64,000 nucleotides of DNA from Dechloromonas hortensis (GTDB lineage Bacteria; Pseudomonadota; Gammaproteobacteria; Burkholderiales; Rhodocyclaceae). The stretch covers positions 1 through 64,000 of the forward strand of contig NZ_SSSQ01000003.1 of the NCBI RefSeq assembly GCF_009469765.1, given 5' to 3'. Shown one piece after another: positions 9,078 to 17,784 of this stretch (the stretch's first letter is position 1; every line of letters begins with the position of its first letter). The position numbers were made by a program, and so were the translations under genes. Below the pieces are notes generated by a model. The model had not been told where the DNA came from and did not search any database. It saw nothing but the letters and a program-made list of their open reading frames with translations.

Positions 9078-10367
9078 ATGGGCGGCAGGACGATCTATGT
9101 GGTCGACGGCGCCCGGACGCCGTTTTTGAAGGCGCAGAAAGGGCCGGGGCCGTTCGCGGCGTCCGACCTGGCAACGCAGGCCGGGCGGGCGCTGTTGCTG
9201 CGCCAGCCTTTCGAGCCTTCCGATCTCGACGAGGTCATTCTCGGTTGCGCCGCGCCGTCGCCGGACGAAACCAATATCGGCCGCATGGTGGCGCTACGTC
9301 TTGGCTGCGGCGAGAAGGTGCCGGGCTGGACGGTGATGCGCAACTGCGCTTCCGGCATGCAGGCGCTCGATTCGGCGATTGCCAACATCCAGTGCGGTCG
9401 GGCCGAACTGGTGCTGGCCGGCGGCGTCGATGCCCTGTCGCGGGCGCCGCTTTTGTATTCGGACACCATGGTGCGCTGGTTCGCCGGCATGATGAGCATG
9501 CGGACAGCCGGCCAGAAGCTCGGGCATTTCCTGAAGCTGAAGCCGAGCGCCTTGCTGTCGCCGGTGATCGGCCTGATGAAAGGCCTGACCGATCCGGTGG
9601 TCGGCCTGCTGATGGGGCAAACGGCCGAAAACCTCGCCTGGAAGTTCGGCATCACGCGCCAGCAGATGGACGAATTCGCCGTGCGCAGCCACCAGCGGGC
9701 GCTGGCCGGCCGCCAGGCCGGTCATCTTGGCGAAATCGTGCCGCTGGTCGATGGCGCCGGCAAGGTGTACGCCGAAGACGACGGGGTGCGGGCCGATGCC
9801 AGCATGGCCGGCATGGCCAAGCTGAAACCCTTCTTCGACAAGAAATACGGCAACATCACCGCCGCCAACAGTTCGCAGATTACCGATGGCGCCGCCTGGC
9901 TGATTCTCGCTTCGGAAGAAGCGGTCAAGAAATGGAATCTGAAGCCGCTCGGCAAAATCGTCGATAGCCAGTGGTCCGGCCTCGATCCGGCGCAGATGGG
10001 CCTCGGCCCGGTGCATGCCTCGACGCCCATCCTGCAGCGCCATGGCCTGGGGCTGAATGATATCGATGCCTGGGAGCTGAACGAGGCGTTTGCGGCCCAG
10101 GTCATGGGCTGCCAGGCGGCCTGGCAATCCGACGAGTACTGTCGCGAGCAGCTAGGCCTGCCGGCAGCACTCGGCGCCATCGACGAGAACAAGCTGAATG
10201 TCGATGGCGGGGCGGTGGCCATCGGCCATCCGGTCGGCGCTTCTGGGGCGCGCATCGTGCTGCATCTGTTGCATGTGCTGCGCCGGCAAAAGGCCAAACG
10301 CGGCATTGCGACCATCTGTATCGGTGGCGGCCTGGGCGGCGCCATGCTGCTCGAAGCCGAAAGCTGA
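9078..10367 (+). CDS. Acetyl-CoA C-acyltransferase (thiolase, FadI/FadA type)
   Basis: Thiolytic cleavage of 3-ketoacyl-CoA, the last step of beta-oxidation. The product has 429 residues. The nucleophilic Cys lies in NCASGMQALDSA (about residue 90), the catalytic His in GHPVGASGARI, and the second Cys in CIGGGLGGAM near the C-terminus. The length resembles FadI (about 436) more than FadA (about 390). I chose ATG 9078 because the earlier in-frame ATG 9057 lies inside fadE. It is tightly packed between fadE and a DegV-family gene. Confidence 0.92.
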   Translation: MGGRTIYVVDGARTPFLKAQKGPGPFAASDLATQAGRALLLRQPFEPSDLDEVILGCAAPSPDETNIGRMVALRLGCGEKVPGWTVMRNCASGMQALDSAIANIQCGRAELVLAGGVDALSRAPLLYSDTMVRWFAGMMSMRTAGQKLGHFLKLKPSALLSPVIGLMKGLTDPVVGLLMGQTAENLAWKFGITRQQMDEFAVRSHQRALAGRQAGHLGEIVPLVDGAGKVYAEDDGVRADASMAGMAKLKPFFDKKYGNITAANSSQITDGAAWLILASEEAVKKWNLKPLGKIVDSQWSGLDPAQMGLGPVHASTPILQRHGLGLNDIDAWELNEAFAAQVMGCQAAWQSDEYCREQLGLPAALGAIDENKLNVDGGAVAIGHPVGASGARIVLHLLHVLRRQKAKRGIATICIGGGLGGAMLLEAES

Positions 10368-10369
10368 AC

Positions 10370-11314
10370 ATGCGGATCGGTATTGTGGTTGATTCGGCCT
10401 GCGATTTGCCGAGGGATTTTCTCGCCGCCAACGGCGTGCTGGTCATGCCGATCACGCTGCGCATCGGCGACCTGCTGATCGAGGATCGGCGCGATCCCGA
10501 GGAAACCCAGGCCTTCTATGCCCGCCATCTGGACCGGAAAGGTGAGGATTTTGCCGAGTCGATTCCATATTCGGTACAGCAGATCGAACAGCTGTTCCTC
10601 GAACGGCTGGTCCTCGATTTCGACTATGTCTTCTGTCTGACCATCACCAGCACGCGCAGTCCGATCTTCAATCATGCGATGCAGGCGTCGCGCGCCATCC
10701 TCACCCAGTACAAGGCCATTCGCCGTGCCGCCGGCGTGCCGGAGCGTTTCGGGCTGGCCGTGCTGTCGACGCGCAACCTGTTTACCGGCCAGGCCGTGCC
10801 GGTGGCCGAAGCCGTGCGCCTGATCCGGGCTGGCGGTTCGCCGAGCGAGATCGGCGCCCGCCTGCGCCATCTGGTCGATCAGACGCATACCTACCTGGTG
10901 CCGGCTGACCTGTTTCACATCTACAAACGTGCCTCCAAGAAAGGCGATACCAGCCTCAGTTGGGGTTCCTACACGCTCGGTTCATGGCTGGATGTCAAAC
11001 CGATCCTGCATTGCCATTGCGACCAGACGACCACGGTCGACAAGGTGCGCGGCTTCGAAACCGGCGTCGAGCAACTGTTCACCAAGGCGGCCAAGCGCAT
11101 CCGCGACGGACTCGATGCGCCGCATGTCTGCATCAGCTACGGCGGGGCACCGGGCGCGGTGGTCAATCTGCCCGGCTATGCCCGGCTGATCCAGGCCGCG
11201 GCGGAGCAGGGCGTCCAAATTCTCGTTTCGCCGATGAGCAAGACGGCCGCGGTCAACGTCGGGCCGGGCGCCCTGTCGTTGGCCTTTGCCGCCAGCGGCC
11301 ATCGTCCGCATTAA
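10370..11314 (+). CDS. DegV-family fatty-acid-binding protein
   Basis: DegV/FakB-type proteins bind a single fatty acid. The 314-residue product starts MRIGIVVDSACDLP, the typical DegV strand with its ligand-binding Ser, and has LTITSTRSP, TRNLFTGQA, a central YKRASKKGDTS and a C-terminal GPGALSLAF as in the family. Its ATG is 2 bp after the thiolase stop and a beta-oxidation gene follows 9 bp later. The context suggests that it carries or buffers fatty acids for degradation. No FakA kinase partner gene is in the window, so a fatty-acid phosphorylation role is not supported here. Confidence 0.85.
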   Translation: MRIGIVVDSACDLPRDFLAANGVLVMPITLRIGDLLIEDRRDPEETQAFYARHLDRKGEDFAESIPYSVQQIEQLFLERLVLDFDYVFCLTITSTRSPIFNHAMQASRAILTQYKAIRRAAGVPERFGLAVLSTRNLFTGQAVPVAEAVRLIRAGGSPSEIGARLRHLVDQTHTYLVPADLFHIYKRASKKGDTSLSWGSYTLGSWLDVKPILHCHCDQTTTVDKVRGFETGVEQLFTKAAKRIRDGLDAPHVCISYGGAPGAVVNLPGYARLIQAAAEQGVQILVSPMSKTAAVNVGPGALSLAFAASGHRPH

Positions 11315-11323
11315 AGAAAGCAC

Positions 11324-13237
11324 ATGATGACTCTCAATCTTCAACACTGGCGGGTCGAGCGCGATGCCGAAGGTGTCGCCACCGCCATCCTGGACAAGGC
11401 CGGCGAGTCGGCCAATTCGCTGTCGGTCGCCGTGATGGCGGAACTGGCGCAGATCCTCGATGGTTTCGACCAGCAGCCGCCAAAAGGGCTGATCTTCCGC
11501 TCCGGCAAGGCAGCCGGCTTCATCGCCGGGGCCGATATCGAGGAATTCACTCAGCTCGACACGCCGGAAAAGGGGCGGGCATTGGTCGAGCGGGGCTGGC
11601 AGCTGTTCAACCGTCTGGCTGCGGTCGACTACCCAACATTGGCCATAATCCGCGGCCATTGCCTGGGCGGCGGTCTCGAACTGGCCCTGGCCTGCCGCTA
11701 CCTGCTGGCGGTCGACGAGCCGGCGACCAAAATGGGCCTGCCGGAAGTCATGCTCGGCATCTTCCCGGGCTGGGGCGGCATGCTGCGCCTGCCGCAACGG
11801 GTTGGCCCGGCGGCGGCGCTCGACATGATGCTGACCGGCAAGAGCCTCGACGCCAAACGGGCCAAGCGCATGGGGCTGGCCGATGAATGCGTGCCGCCTC
11901 GGGTCATGGAGCCGGCGGCGCGGCAACTGCTGCTCTCCGGCCAGCCCCGGCGCCCCTTACCGGCGCTGCAGCGCCTGCTCAACGGGCCGCTCAAGGCCGT
12001 CGTCGCCAATGGCGCCCGTAAACAAGTAGCGAAGAAGGCGCGGCCGGAACATTACCCGGCCCCCTACGCCATCATCGATATCTGGCAGAAACATAATGGC
12101 AATGCGCTGGCCGCGCCGGCCATCATCGACCGCATCATCAGTTCGCCGACGGCGCGCAATCTGGTCCGCGTCTTCTTCCTGCAGGAGCGGCTGAAAGGCT
12201 TCGGCAAGGCTTCGGAATTCTCGGCCCGGCGTGTGCATGTCATCGGAGCCGGCGTCATGGGCGGCGATATCGCTGCCTGGTGCGCCCTGCGCGGCATGAC
12301 CGTGACACTGCAGGATCAGAGCCTGGAACGCATGGGGCCGGCCTTGCAGCGTGCCAACAAGCTATTCACGCGCCGCCTGCGCGACCCGCTCAAGGCACGG
12401 GCCGCTTTCGACCGCCTGATTCCCGACGTCAACGGCGATGGCGTCGCCCATGCCGATGTGGTGATCGAGGCGATTTTCGAGAATGTCGAGGCCAAGCATG
12501 CGCTGTTCAAGGCGCTGGAGCCGCGGCTGAAGCCGGGGGCGGTGCTCGCCACCAATACCTCCAGCCTGAAGCTGGAAGACTTGCGGACGGTGCTGCAACA
12601 GCCGGAACGCCTGGTCGGCATCCACTTCTTCAACCCGGTGGCAATGATGCCGCTGGTCGAAGTAGTCGAGGCCGAGGGGGCGGACCCCGATGCCGTGCAG
12701 GCCGCCTGCGCCTTTGTGAGGCAGATCGACAAGCTGCCGCTGCCGGTCAAGAGCGCGCCGGGCTTCCTGGTCAATGCGGTGCTCGCCCCCTACATGCTGG
12801 CCGCGATGCGTGCGGTCGACGAGGGAATTTCGCCGGAAACCGTCGATGAAGCGATGCTCGCCTTCGGTATGCCGATGGGGCCGATCGAACTGGTCGATAC
12901 CGTCGGCCTCGATATCGCGCTGGCGGCCGGCCAGCAACTGGCCGGCGGGGCCGCTGCGCCGCGCTGCCTGTTGGCGCGGGTCGAGAAGAACCAGCTCGGC
13001 AAGAAGTCCGCTCAGGGCTTCTACGCCTGGGCAGACGGCAAGGCGAAAAAGGGCAGTGCCGGTGCCGTGCCGGCGGGTCTGGCCGAGCGTCTGGTCAAGC
13101 CACTGATCGACCGGGTCGAACAATTGGTGGCCGACAGCATCGTTGCCGATGCCGATCTGGCCGACGCCGGCGTGATTTTTGGCACCGGTTTTGCCCCCTT
13201 TACCGGTGGGCCGCTCAACTTTCGCAAAAATAAATAA
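11324..13237 (+). CDS. FadB/FadJ-type enoyl-CoA hydratase / 3-hydroxyacyl-CoA dehydrogenase
   Basis: Bifunctional beta-oxidation enzyme for hydration and NAD-dependent oxidation. The 637-residue product has an N-terminal crotonase domain (about 1-190; oxyanion-hole region FIAGADIEEF, then GHCLGGGLELALACRY and MLGIFPGWGGMLRLP). After it come a Rossmann NAD domain (VHVIGAGVMGGDIA at about 305, NTSSLKLEDL, VGIHFFNPVAMMPL) and C-terminal dehydrogenase helices. It is about 90 residues shorter than E. coli FadB, mainly through a reduced linker and C-terminus. It is the last enzyme of the first fad operon, before fadL, which has its own promoter. Confidence 0.93.
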   Translation: MMTLNLQHWRVERDAEGVATAILDKAGESANSLSVAVMAELAQILDGFDQQPPKGLIFRSGKAAGFIAGADIEEFTQLDTPEKGRALVERGWQLFNRLAAVDYPTLAIIRGHCLGGGLELALACRYLLAVDEPATKMGLPEVMLGIFPGWGGMLRLPQRVGPAAALDMMLTGKSLDAKRAKRMGLADECVPPRVMEPAARQLLLSGQPRRPLPALQRLLNGPLKAVVANGARKQVAKKARPEHYPAPYAIIDIWQKHNGNALAAPAIIDRIISSPTARNLVRVFFLQERLKGFGKASEFSARRVHVIGAGVMGGDIAAWCALRGMTVTLQDQSLERMGPALQRANKLFTRRLRDPLKARAAFDRLIPDVNGDGVAHADVVIEAIFENVEAKHALFKALEPRLKPGAVLATNTSSLKLEDLRTVLQQPERLVGIHFFNPVAMMPLVEVVEAEGADPDAVQAACAFVRQIDKLPLPVKSAPGFLVNAVLAPYMLAAMRAVDEGISPETVDEAMLAFGMPMGPIELVDTVGLDIALAAGQQLAGGAAAPRCLLARVEKNQLGKKSAQGFYAWADGKAKKGSAGAVPAGLAERLVKPLIDRVEQLVADSIVADADLADAGVIFGTGFAPFTGGPLNFRKNK

Positions 13238-13253
13238 TCGAGCTGTTGTTTCT

Positions 13254-13311
13254 TTGCAACAAGACGGTCAAATTGTGTAAATAAAACAGTATTTCAAACG
13301 TTTGTTTGAGA
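13254..13311 (+). promoter_or_regulatory. fadL promoter region with PsrA-type operator
   Basis: A TTGCAA (13254-13259) / TAAATA (13278-13283) pair with an 18-bp spacer is a plausible promoter. Just after it, 13292-13311 carries a perfect CAAAC-N4-GTTTG core inside TCAAAC/GTTTGA arms. It is the closest of the three operators to the PsrA consensus. Confidence 0.7.
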
Positions 13312-13374
13312 TTTAATGGCGGCAGCAGTAATGGGAATTCTTTCCCAAACATAAACAAAACAGGAGACAAACCA

Positions 13375-14655
13375 ATGCAAAAAATCATCACCCCGCGCCT
13401 GATTCCAGCGCTCATCGCAGTTGCTTTTTCCGGTACTGCCAGCGCGGCCGGTTTCCAGCTGCTGGAGCAGAATGCGAGTGGTCTTGGTAACGCCTATGCC
13501 GGTTCAGCAGCAGTAGCTGATAACGCCAGCACGATCTACTACAACCCGGCCGGCATGACGCAATTGCAGAACATCGAGGTGTCGGGCGGCCTGACGGCAG
13601 TCAATACCAGCTTCAAATACAACAACGAAGGGTCCACCGGCCTCGGTGCCCTGGCCAATAGCGGCAATGGTGGCGATGGCGGCGATCTCGGCCTGATCCC
13701 GAACGGCTACGTCTCCTGGGCTGTGAGCAAGGATCTCTATCTCGGTCTGGGCATCGGCGCACCGTTCGGCATGCGGACCAAGTACGACGATCGCTGGGTC
13801 GGTGCCGCCCAATCGACGCATTTCGATATCAAGACGATCAATATCAACCCGTCGATTGCCTATCGGATCAACGATGTCGTCTCCATCGGCGGCGGCCTGA
13901 ACTGGCAGCACCTGGAAGCCGATTACCGCCGGCTGACCGCAGTGACTGCATCCGGTGTGAACTCGCCGCTCAAGCTTACGCTGGAAGATGATTCCTGGGG
14001 CTGGAACATCGGTGCCCTGTTCAAGCTGGCACCGACTACCAAGCTGGGCGTTTCCTATCGCTCCAAGATGAAGTACGAAACAACTGGCAAGATCGAGATC
14101 AGTGGCACTTTGGCGTCAAACAGTTCCGATGCCAAGGCCGACATCACGCTGCCCGATACTTTCGTCATGAGCTTGACGCATGCCCTCTCCGACAAGTGGG
14201 AGTTGCTGGGCGACGTGTCATGGACGGGCTGGAGCAGCATTCCCAAGGTTGACGTGATTCGCGCTTCGGCGACCAGAAACGGCCTGTTTGCCGCGGGTAC
14301 CAATGCCCAGGTGCTGGATACCGAATTCCGCGACACCTGGCGCGTCGCGCTGGGCGCCAACTACAAGCTGAGCAGTGACTGGGCCTTGAAGGGCGGTATC
14401 GCCTACGACCAGACGCCGGTCAGGGATGCGGCGACCCGCTTGGTTTCGCTGCCGGATAACAACCGTACCTGGTTCTCGGCCGGCGCGCAGTGGAAGGCCA
14501 CCAAGTCGACAACGCTCGATGTCGGCGCCACCTATCTTTACCTGAAGGATGCCAAGATCGACAACAACCAGATCGCCCAGGGCCGTGGCCGCGTCACCGG
14601 CACCTACGAAGACAGCGCCTGGATCTTCGGCGGCCAGTTGTCGATGGCCTTCTGA
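13375..14655 (+). CDS. fadL: FadL-type outer-membrane fatty-acid transporter
   Basis: Outer-membrane beta-barrel for uptake of long-chain fatty acids. The product has 426 residues from ATG 13375 (AGGAGA ribosome site 8 bp upstream). A signal peptide of about 23 residues ends at SAA. The mature N-terminus GFQLLEQNASGLGNAYAGSAA is the FadL hatch signature, and YYNPAGM is the conserved NPA motif. Alternating amphipathic strands follow, ending in an aromatic Phe (GGQLSMAF), as expected for barrel insertion. An operator before it links it to the psrA-like regulator. Confidence 0.93.
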   Translation: MQKIITPRLIPALIAVAFSGTASAAGFQLLEQNASGLGNAYAGSAAVADNASTIYYNPAGMTQLQNIEVSGGLTAVNTSFKYNNEGSTGLGALANSGNGGDGGDLGLIPNGYVSWAVSKDLYLGLGIGAPFGMRTKYDDRWVGAAQSTHFDIKTININPSIAYRINDVVSIGGGLNWQHLEADYRRLTAVTASGVNSPLKLTLEDDSWGWNIGALFKLAPTTKLGVSYRSKMKYETTGKIEISGTLASNSSDAKADITLPDTFVMSLTHALSDKWELLGDVSWTGWSSIPKVDVIRASATRNGLFAAGTNAQVLDTEFRDTWRVALGANYKLSSDWALKGGIAYDQTPVRDAATRLVSLPDNNRTWFSAGAQWKATKSTTLDVGATYLYLKDAKIDNNQIAQGRGRVTGTYEDSAWIFGGQLSMAF

Positions 14656-14681
14656 ACGAACAAGCTTCCTTGCGTCATTTC

Positions 14682-14707
14682 AACCCCGGCCAGTCCGGGG
14701 TTTTTTT
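14682..14707. terminator. Terminator between fadL and the sensor kinase gene
   Basis: AACCCCGG and CCGGGGTT pair across loop CCAGT and are followed by T7 on the plus strand. The convergent kinase gene's stop codon lies in the T run, so the hairpin may also stop transcription from that side. Confidence 0.88.
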
Positions 14708-16046
14708 ATGCCCTGGCTGTCCAGCTCGCCTTGACCAGCAAGCCGGGCGGCGGCACTGCCTGATCCAGTTCCAGCCGGGCCCCGTGCAGTTCGGCAATCC
14801 GTGCGACGATGGCCAGGCCGAGGCCGCTGCCCGGCTGGTCGGTGTGGTTGAGGCGGTGGAAGCGGCGCAGCACGGAGGCTCTTTCTTCCGGTGGAATGCC
14901 CGGGCCGCTGTCGCTGACGCTGAGTACGCAGCGGCCGTTGTCTCGGTTGATGCCGACGCGGACCCGGCCGTCGTGCGGGGTGTAGCGGATGGCGTTGTCG
15001 ATCAGGTTGCGGATCAGCACGCGCAGCCATTCGGCCTGACCGGTGACCGTGCAGTTGCTGTCGGCCGCGAAGTCGAAATCGATGTTCTTGTCGAGAATCA
15101 GCGTGCCCAGTTCGGCGCAGACGGATTCAGCCAGCCGGCCGAGGTCGACCGGCTGCGGGTCGGGCAGGCCGGATTCCGGGTCGAGGCGGGCCAGTTGCAG
15201 CATCTGGTCGACCAGGTGCGAGGCGCGGCTGAGGCCGCTTTGCAACTGCTGTAGCGAGCGGTCGCGTTCGTCGCTGTCGCGGGCCCTTAGCGCTACCTGC
15301 AACTGGGCCTGCAGCGCGGCGAGCGGCGTGCGCAGTTCGTGGGCGGCATCGGCGGTGAACCGGCGCTCGGTTTCGAGGGCCGTTTCGACGCGCTGGAAAA
15401 GGCCGTTCAGGGCCTCCAGCATCGGCCGGATTTCTTCAGGGGCGGAGGGCGGCGACACGGCCTGCAATTGTTGCGGGTCGCGGCTGGCGATCTGGGCGGC
15501 GACGCCGCCCAGCGAGGCCAGGCCCTGGCGGGTGGCGAGCCAGACCCAGAGACCGATCAGCGGCAGGCCGAAGAGGGCGGGGAAGAGCAGGCGCCAGGCG
15601 ATGTGGCCGATCAGGTCGTCGCGGATGTGGTGGTTTTCGCTGACCTGGACCTGCAGGCTGCGTTCGCTGTTCCACTGGCTGTAGTGCCGCCAGTGGCCGT
15701 CGTCGCCGCGCGTTTCGGAAAAGCCGTCGGCTGCGGTCAACGCCGTTTCCGGGGCATTATTCGAGCGCATCAGCAGCTTGCCGTCGGCCCGCCAGATCTG
15801 GCAGCGCAGGCGGCGCTGGTATTTGTGGGCGACGTCGCCGAGATCTTCGATATCCTCGCCTTCGTCGTGGCTGGCCAGGGCGAGCAAGGTCTGCGCGGCC
15901 TGGGCGAGTTGGGCATCGAACAGTTCATCGACCTCGTGGTGGGCGTCGATGTAGCTGAAGATCATGGTCACCAGCCAGGCCGCGGCGACGCCGCCGAGCA
16001 GCAGGCTGAGCAGGCGGCGGCGCAGCGAGAACCAGACGGTATTCAC
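14706..16046 (-). CDS. QseC/PmrB-like sensor histidine kinase
   Basis: Membrane sensor kinase of a two-component system. The 446-residue product has membrane segments at about 9-30 and 165-187 with a periplasmic sensor between them. Then come HAMP, a HisKA box (FTADAAHELRTPLAALQAQ, His near 245) and an ATPase domain with N-box NLIDNAIRYTP and GPGIPPEE/GSGLGLAIV. The TADAAHELRTPLAALQ box is typical of the QseC/PmrB group. Its start overlaps the response-regulator stop by 4 bp (ATGA), so the pair is translationally coupled. It is the last gene of the shp operon. Confidence 0.9.
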   Translation of the reverse strand: MNTVWFSLRRRLLSLLLGGVAAAWLVTMIFSYIDAHHEVDELFDAQLAQAAQTLLALASHDEGEDIEDLGDVAHKYQRRLRCQIWRADGKLLMRSNNAPETALTAADGFSETRGDDGHWRHYSQWNSERSLQVQVSENHHIRDDLIGHIAWRLLFPALFGLPLIGLWVWLATRQGLASLGGVAAQIASRDPQQLQAVSPPSAPEEIRPMLEALNGLFQRVETALETERRFTADAAHELRTPLAALQAQLQVALRARDSDERDRSLQQLQSGLSRASHLVDQMLQLARLDPESGLPDPQPVDLGRLAESVCAELGTLILDKNIDFDFAADSNCTVTGQAEWLRVLIRNLIDNAIRYTPHDGRVRVGINRDNGRCVLSVSDSGPGIPPEERASVLRRFHRLNHTDQPGSGLGLAIVARIAELHGARLELDQAVPPPGLLVKASWTARA

Positions 16047-16699
16047 TTGGCGATCGTGTAGCCGACGCCGCGCAGCGTGCGGATCAGGTCGCTGCCCAGC
16101 TTCTTGCGCAGGTGGTGGATATGGACTTCGAGCGCGTTGCTGTCGGGCTCGTCGCGCCAGCCGTAGAGCGATTGTTCGAGCTGGGTCCGACTCAGCACGC
16201 GGCCGGTGTTTTCGAGCAGCATCTGGAGTAGCGAAAATTCCCGACTCGACAGTTCGACCGGCTGGCCGGCCAGCGTCACGATATGGGCTGCCGGGTCGAG
16301 GGTCAGATCGCCGTGCGTCAGCAGCGGGGCGGCGCGGCCGGCGCTGCGCCGGGCCAGGGCGCGGATGCGTGCGGTCAGTTCGTCGAGGTCGATCGGCTTG
16401 ACCAGGTAGTCGTCGGCCCCGGCATCGAGGCCGGAGACCTTGTCGCCGGTTGCATCGCGGGCGGTCAGGATGAGGATGGGCATCGCCTGGCCGCGTTGGC
16501 GGGCACGGCTCAGCACGTCCATGCCGGACAGGCGGGGCAGGCCGAGGTCGAGGACGACCAGGTCGAAGCTTTCGGCATGCAGGGCGTGGTCGGCGGCATT
16601 GCCGTCCTTGACCCAGTCGACCGCAAAGCCGGCCTGGCGGAGGCCGACGGTCAGGCCATCGCCAAGCTGGGGATCGTCTTCGACAAGCAGGATGCGCAT
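16043..16699 (-). CDS. OmpR-family response regulator, QseB/PmrA-like
   Basis: The 218-residue product starts at MRILLVEDDPQLGDG. An in-frame extension upstream to 16789 overlaps the cytochrome b gene and is not used. The receiver domain has acidic DD at 8-9, phospho-Asp in VVLDLGLPRLSG (about 51), Thr in LTARD and Lys in LVKPIDLDEL. The C-terminal winged helix has LSSREFSLLQMLLENTGRVLSR and ALEVHIHHLRKKLG. QseB/PmrA-type regulators bind direct CTTAA-type hexamers spaced 11 bp. Such hexamers lie before shp, the head of this operon, and before czcB, so autoregulation and control of metal efflux are likely. Confidence 0.92.
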   Translation of the reverse strand: MRILLVEDDPQLGDGLTVGLRQAGFAVDWVKDGNAADHALHAESFDLVVLDLGLPRLSGMDVLSRARQRGQAMPILILTARDATGDKVSGLDAGADDYLVKPIDLDELTARIRALARRSAGRAAPLLTHGDLTLDPAAHIVTLAGQPVELSSREFSLLQMLLENTGRVLSRTQLEQSLYGWRDEPDSNALEVHIHHLRKKLGSDLIRTLRGVGYTIAK

Positions 16700-16712
16700 G
16701 GCTTGGATTCTA

Positions 16713-17318
16713 TCAGCTTGCAATCCACCAGCCGGCGGCGGCCACCCAGACCAGCAGCAGGATGGCGGCGAGCGGGCGGGCCGAGGCAATGGCCTCGCCG
16801 GGCTGCCCGTTCTTGCGGCCGGTGATCATGGCGCGCACCAGGTTTTCGCCGTGTAGCAGGCTGCCGGAGGCGACGCCGGCGAGATGGATGACGACGACGG
16901 TCAGCATCGTCGCGGCCAGGCCTTCATGCAGTTCTTCCAGCGGATGGCCGCCGAAGTCGTTGTAGATTGCCCAGCCGGCCAGCCCGGTGACGATGCCGAG
17001 GCCGAGCAGGAGCACGATGGCCCAGCCGCCGGCCGGGTTATGGCCGACATGGTGAGACGGTTCGAGGCGGAGCAGGCTGAGCAGATAGGCCTTGACGCTG
17101 CTCGGGCCACGTACGAAATCGACGAAGCGGGCGTAGCGGCTGCCGATGAAGCCCCAGGGCAGCCGGAAAGCGCAGACGGCAAGCACGGTGCCGCCGCTGA
17201 TGACATGGAGCAGCCGCAGGCTTTCGCTTTCAGAGGTCAACCAGGCCAGGCAGAAACCACCAACCATCAGCCAGTGGCCGAGGCGAACCGGCCAGTCCCA
17301 GACGAGTATTTTTTGCAT
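16713..17318 (-). CDS. Cytochrome b561-type membrane protein
   Basis: Diheme b-type membrane cytochrome of the prokaryotic cytochrome b561 / Ni-Fe hydrogenase b-subunit group. The product has 201 residues and four or five membrane segments. Candidate heme ligands are His in VRLGHWLM, LRLLHVISGG, ELHEGLA and VVIHLAG. It follows the DHC gene by 3 bp with a GGAGAT ribosome site and precedes the response regulator by 13 bp. In this cluster type it probably passes electrons from the quinone pool to the periplasmic DHC and SHP cytochromes, an inference from conserved context. Confidence 0.88.
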   Translation of the reverse strand: MQKILVWDWPVRLGHWLMVGGFCLAWLTSESESLRLLHVISGGTVLAVCAFRLPWGFIGSRYARFVDFVRGPSSVKAYLLSLLRLEPSHHVGHNPAGGWAIVLLLGLGIVTGLAGWAIYNDFGGHPLEELHEGLAATMLTVVVIHLAGVASGSLLHGENLVRAMITGRKNGQPGEAIASARPLAAILLLVWVAAAGWWIAS

Positions 17319-17321
17319 GGA

Positions 17322-17783
17322 TTATCTCCGCAGTTCGGGCAGGGCGATGTCGTGTTCGCTGTAGCGGCCGTCGGCGGCGCCGCGATGGCAGGCTTCGCAA
17401 TTGGCCGCCGATTTGACCCGCGGGTCGCGCCAGAATTTGGCCGGTACTTCACGGTGATGCCGGACAAAGCGCGGTGTCTGCGAGATGCGCGGCGGCTCGC
17501 CGGCGCTGCCCAGCTTGCCGGCATCGCCGGCATGGCGCTGGAGAAAGGCGCTGATTTCCTGCCTTTTGAGGGAGTCGACCGCAGCATCGCTGCCGAAATG
17601 CTGCTCCAGGCTGCCCAGGGTGCGTTGCCAGTCCCTGGCCGAGAGCAAGGCCGGTGGATAGGCAAGGTGGCAGCTGCCGCATTCGGCCCGGTAGCTGGCC
17701 GGGGTGTCGCCGGGCAAGGGCAGGCGGTCGGCCAGTGCCGGCAGCGCAAAGGCGAGCAGGGCAAGGGTGATGAGCGCTTTCAT
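17322..17783 (-). CDS. Diheme cytochrome c (DHC)
   Basis: Periplasmic electron carrier. The 153-residue product has a signal peptide (about 18 residues, ending ALA) and two heme c sites: CGSCH at about 35-39, and CEACH at about 130-134. Further His residues (RHHREVP) could be distal ligands. The start is 1 bp after the shp stop. Together with SHP and cytochrome b561 it forms the known SHP-DHC-cytb set, where DHC is thought to be the redox partner of SHP. Confidence 0.9.
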   Translation of the reverse strand: MKALITLALLAFALPALADRLPLPGDTPASYRAECGSCHLAYPPALLSARDWQRTLGSLEQHFGSDAAVDSLKRQEISAFLQRHAGDAGKLGSAGEPPRISQTPRFVRHHREVPAKFWRDPRVKSAANCEACHRGAADGRYSEHDIALPELRR

Positions 17784-17784
17784 C

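Noticed and set aside
6796..9174. Long open frame on the minus strand opposite fadE (about 790 codons)
   Set aside because: It is a shadow of the high-GC fadE gene: composition is Arg/His/Gln-rich, no domain is recognisable, and the plus strand clearly encodes a dehydrogenase.
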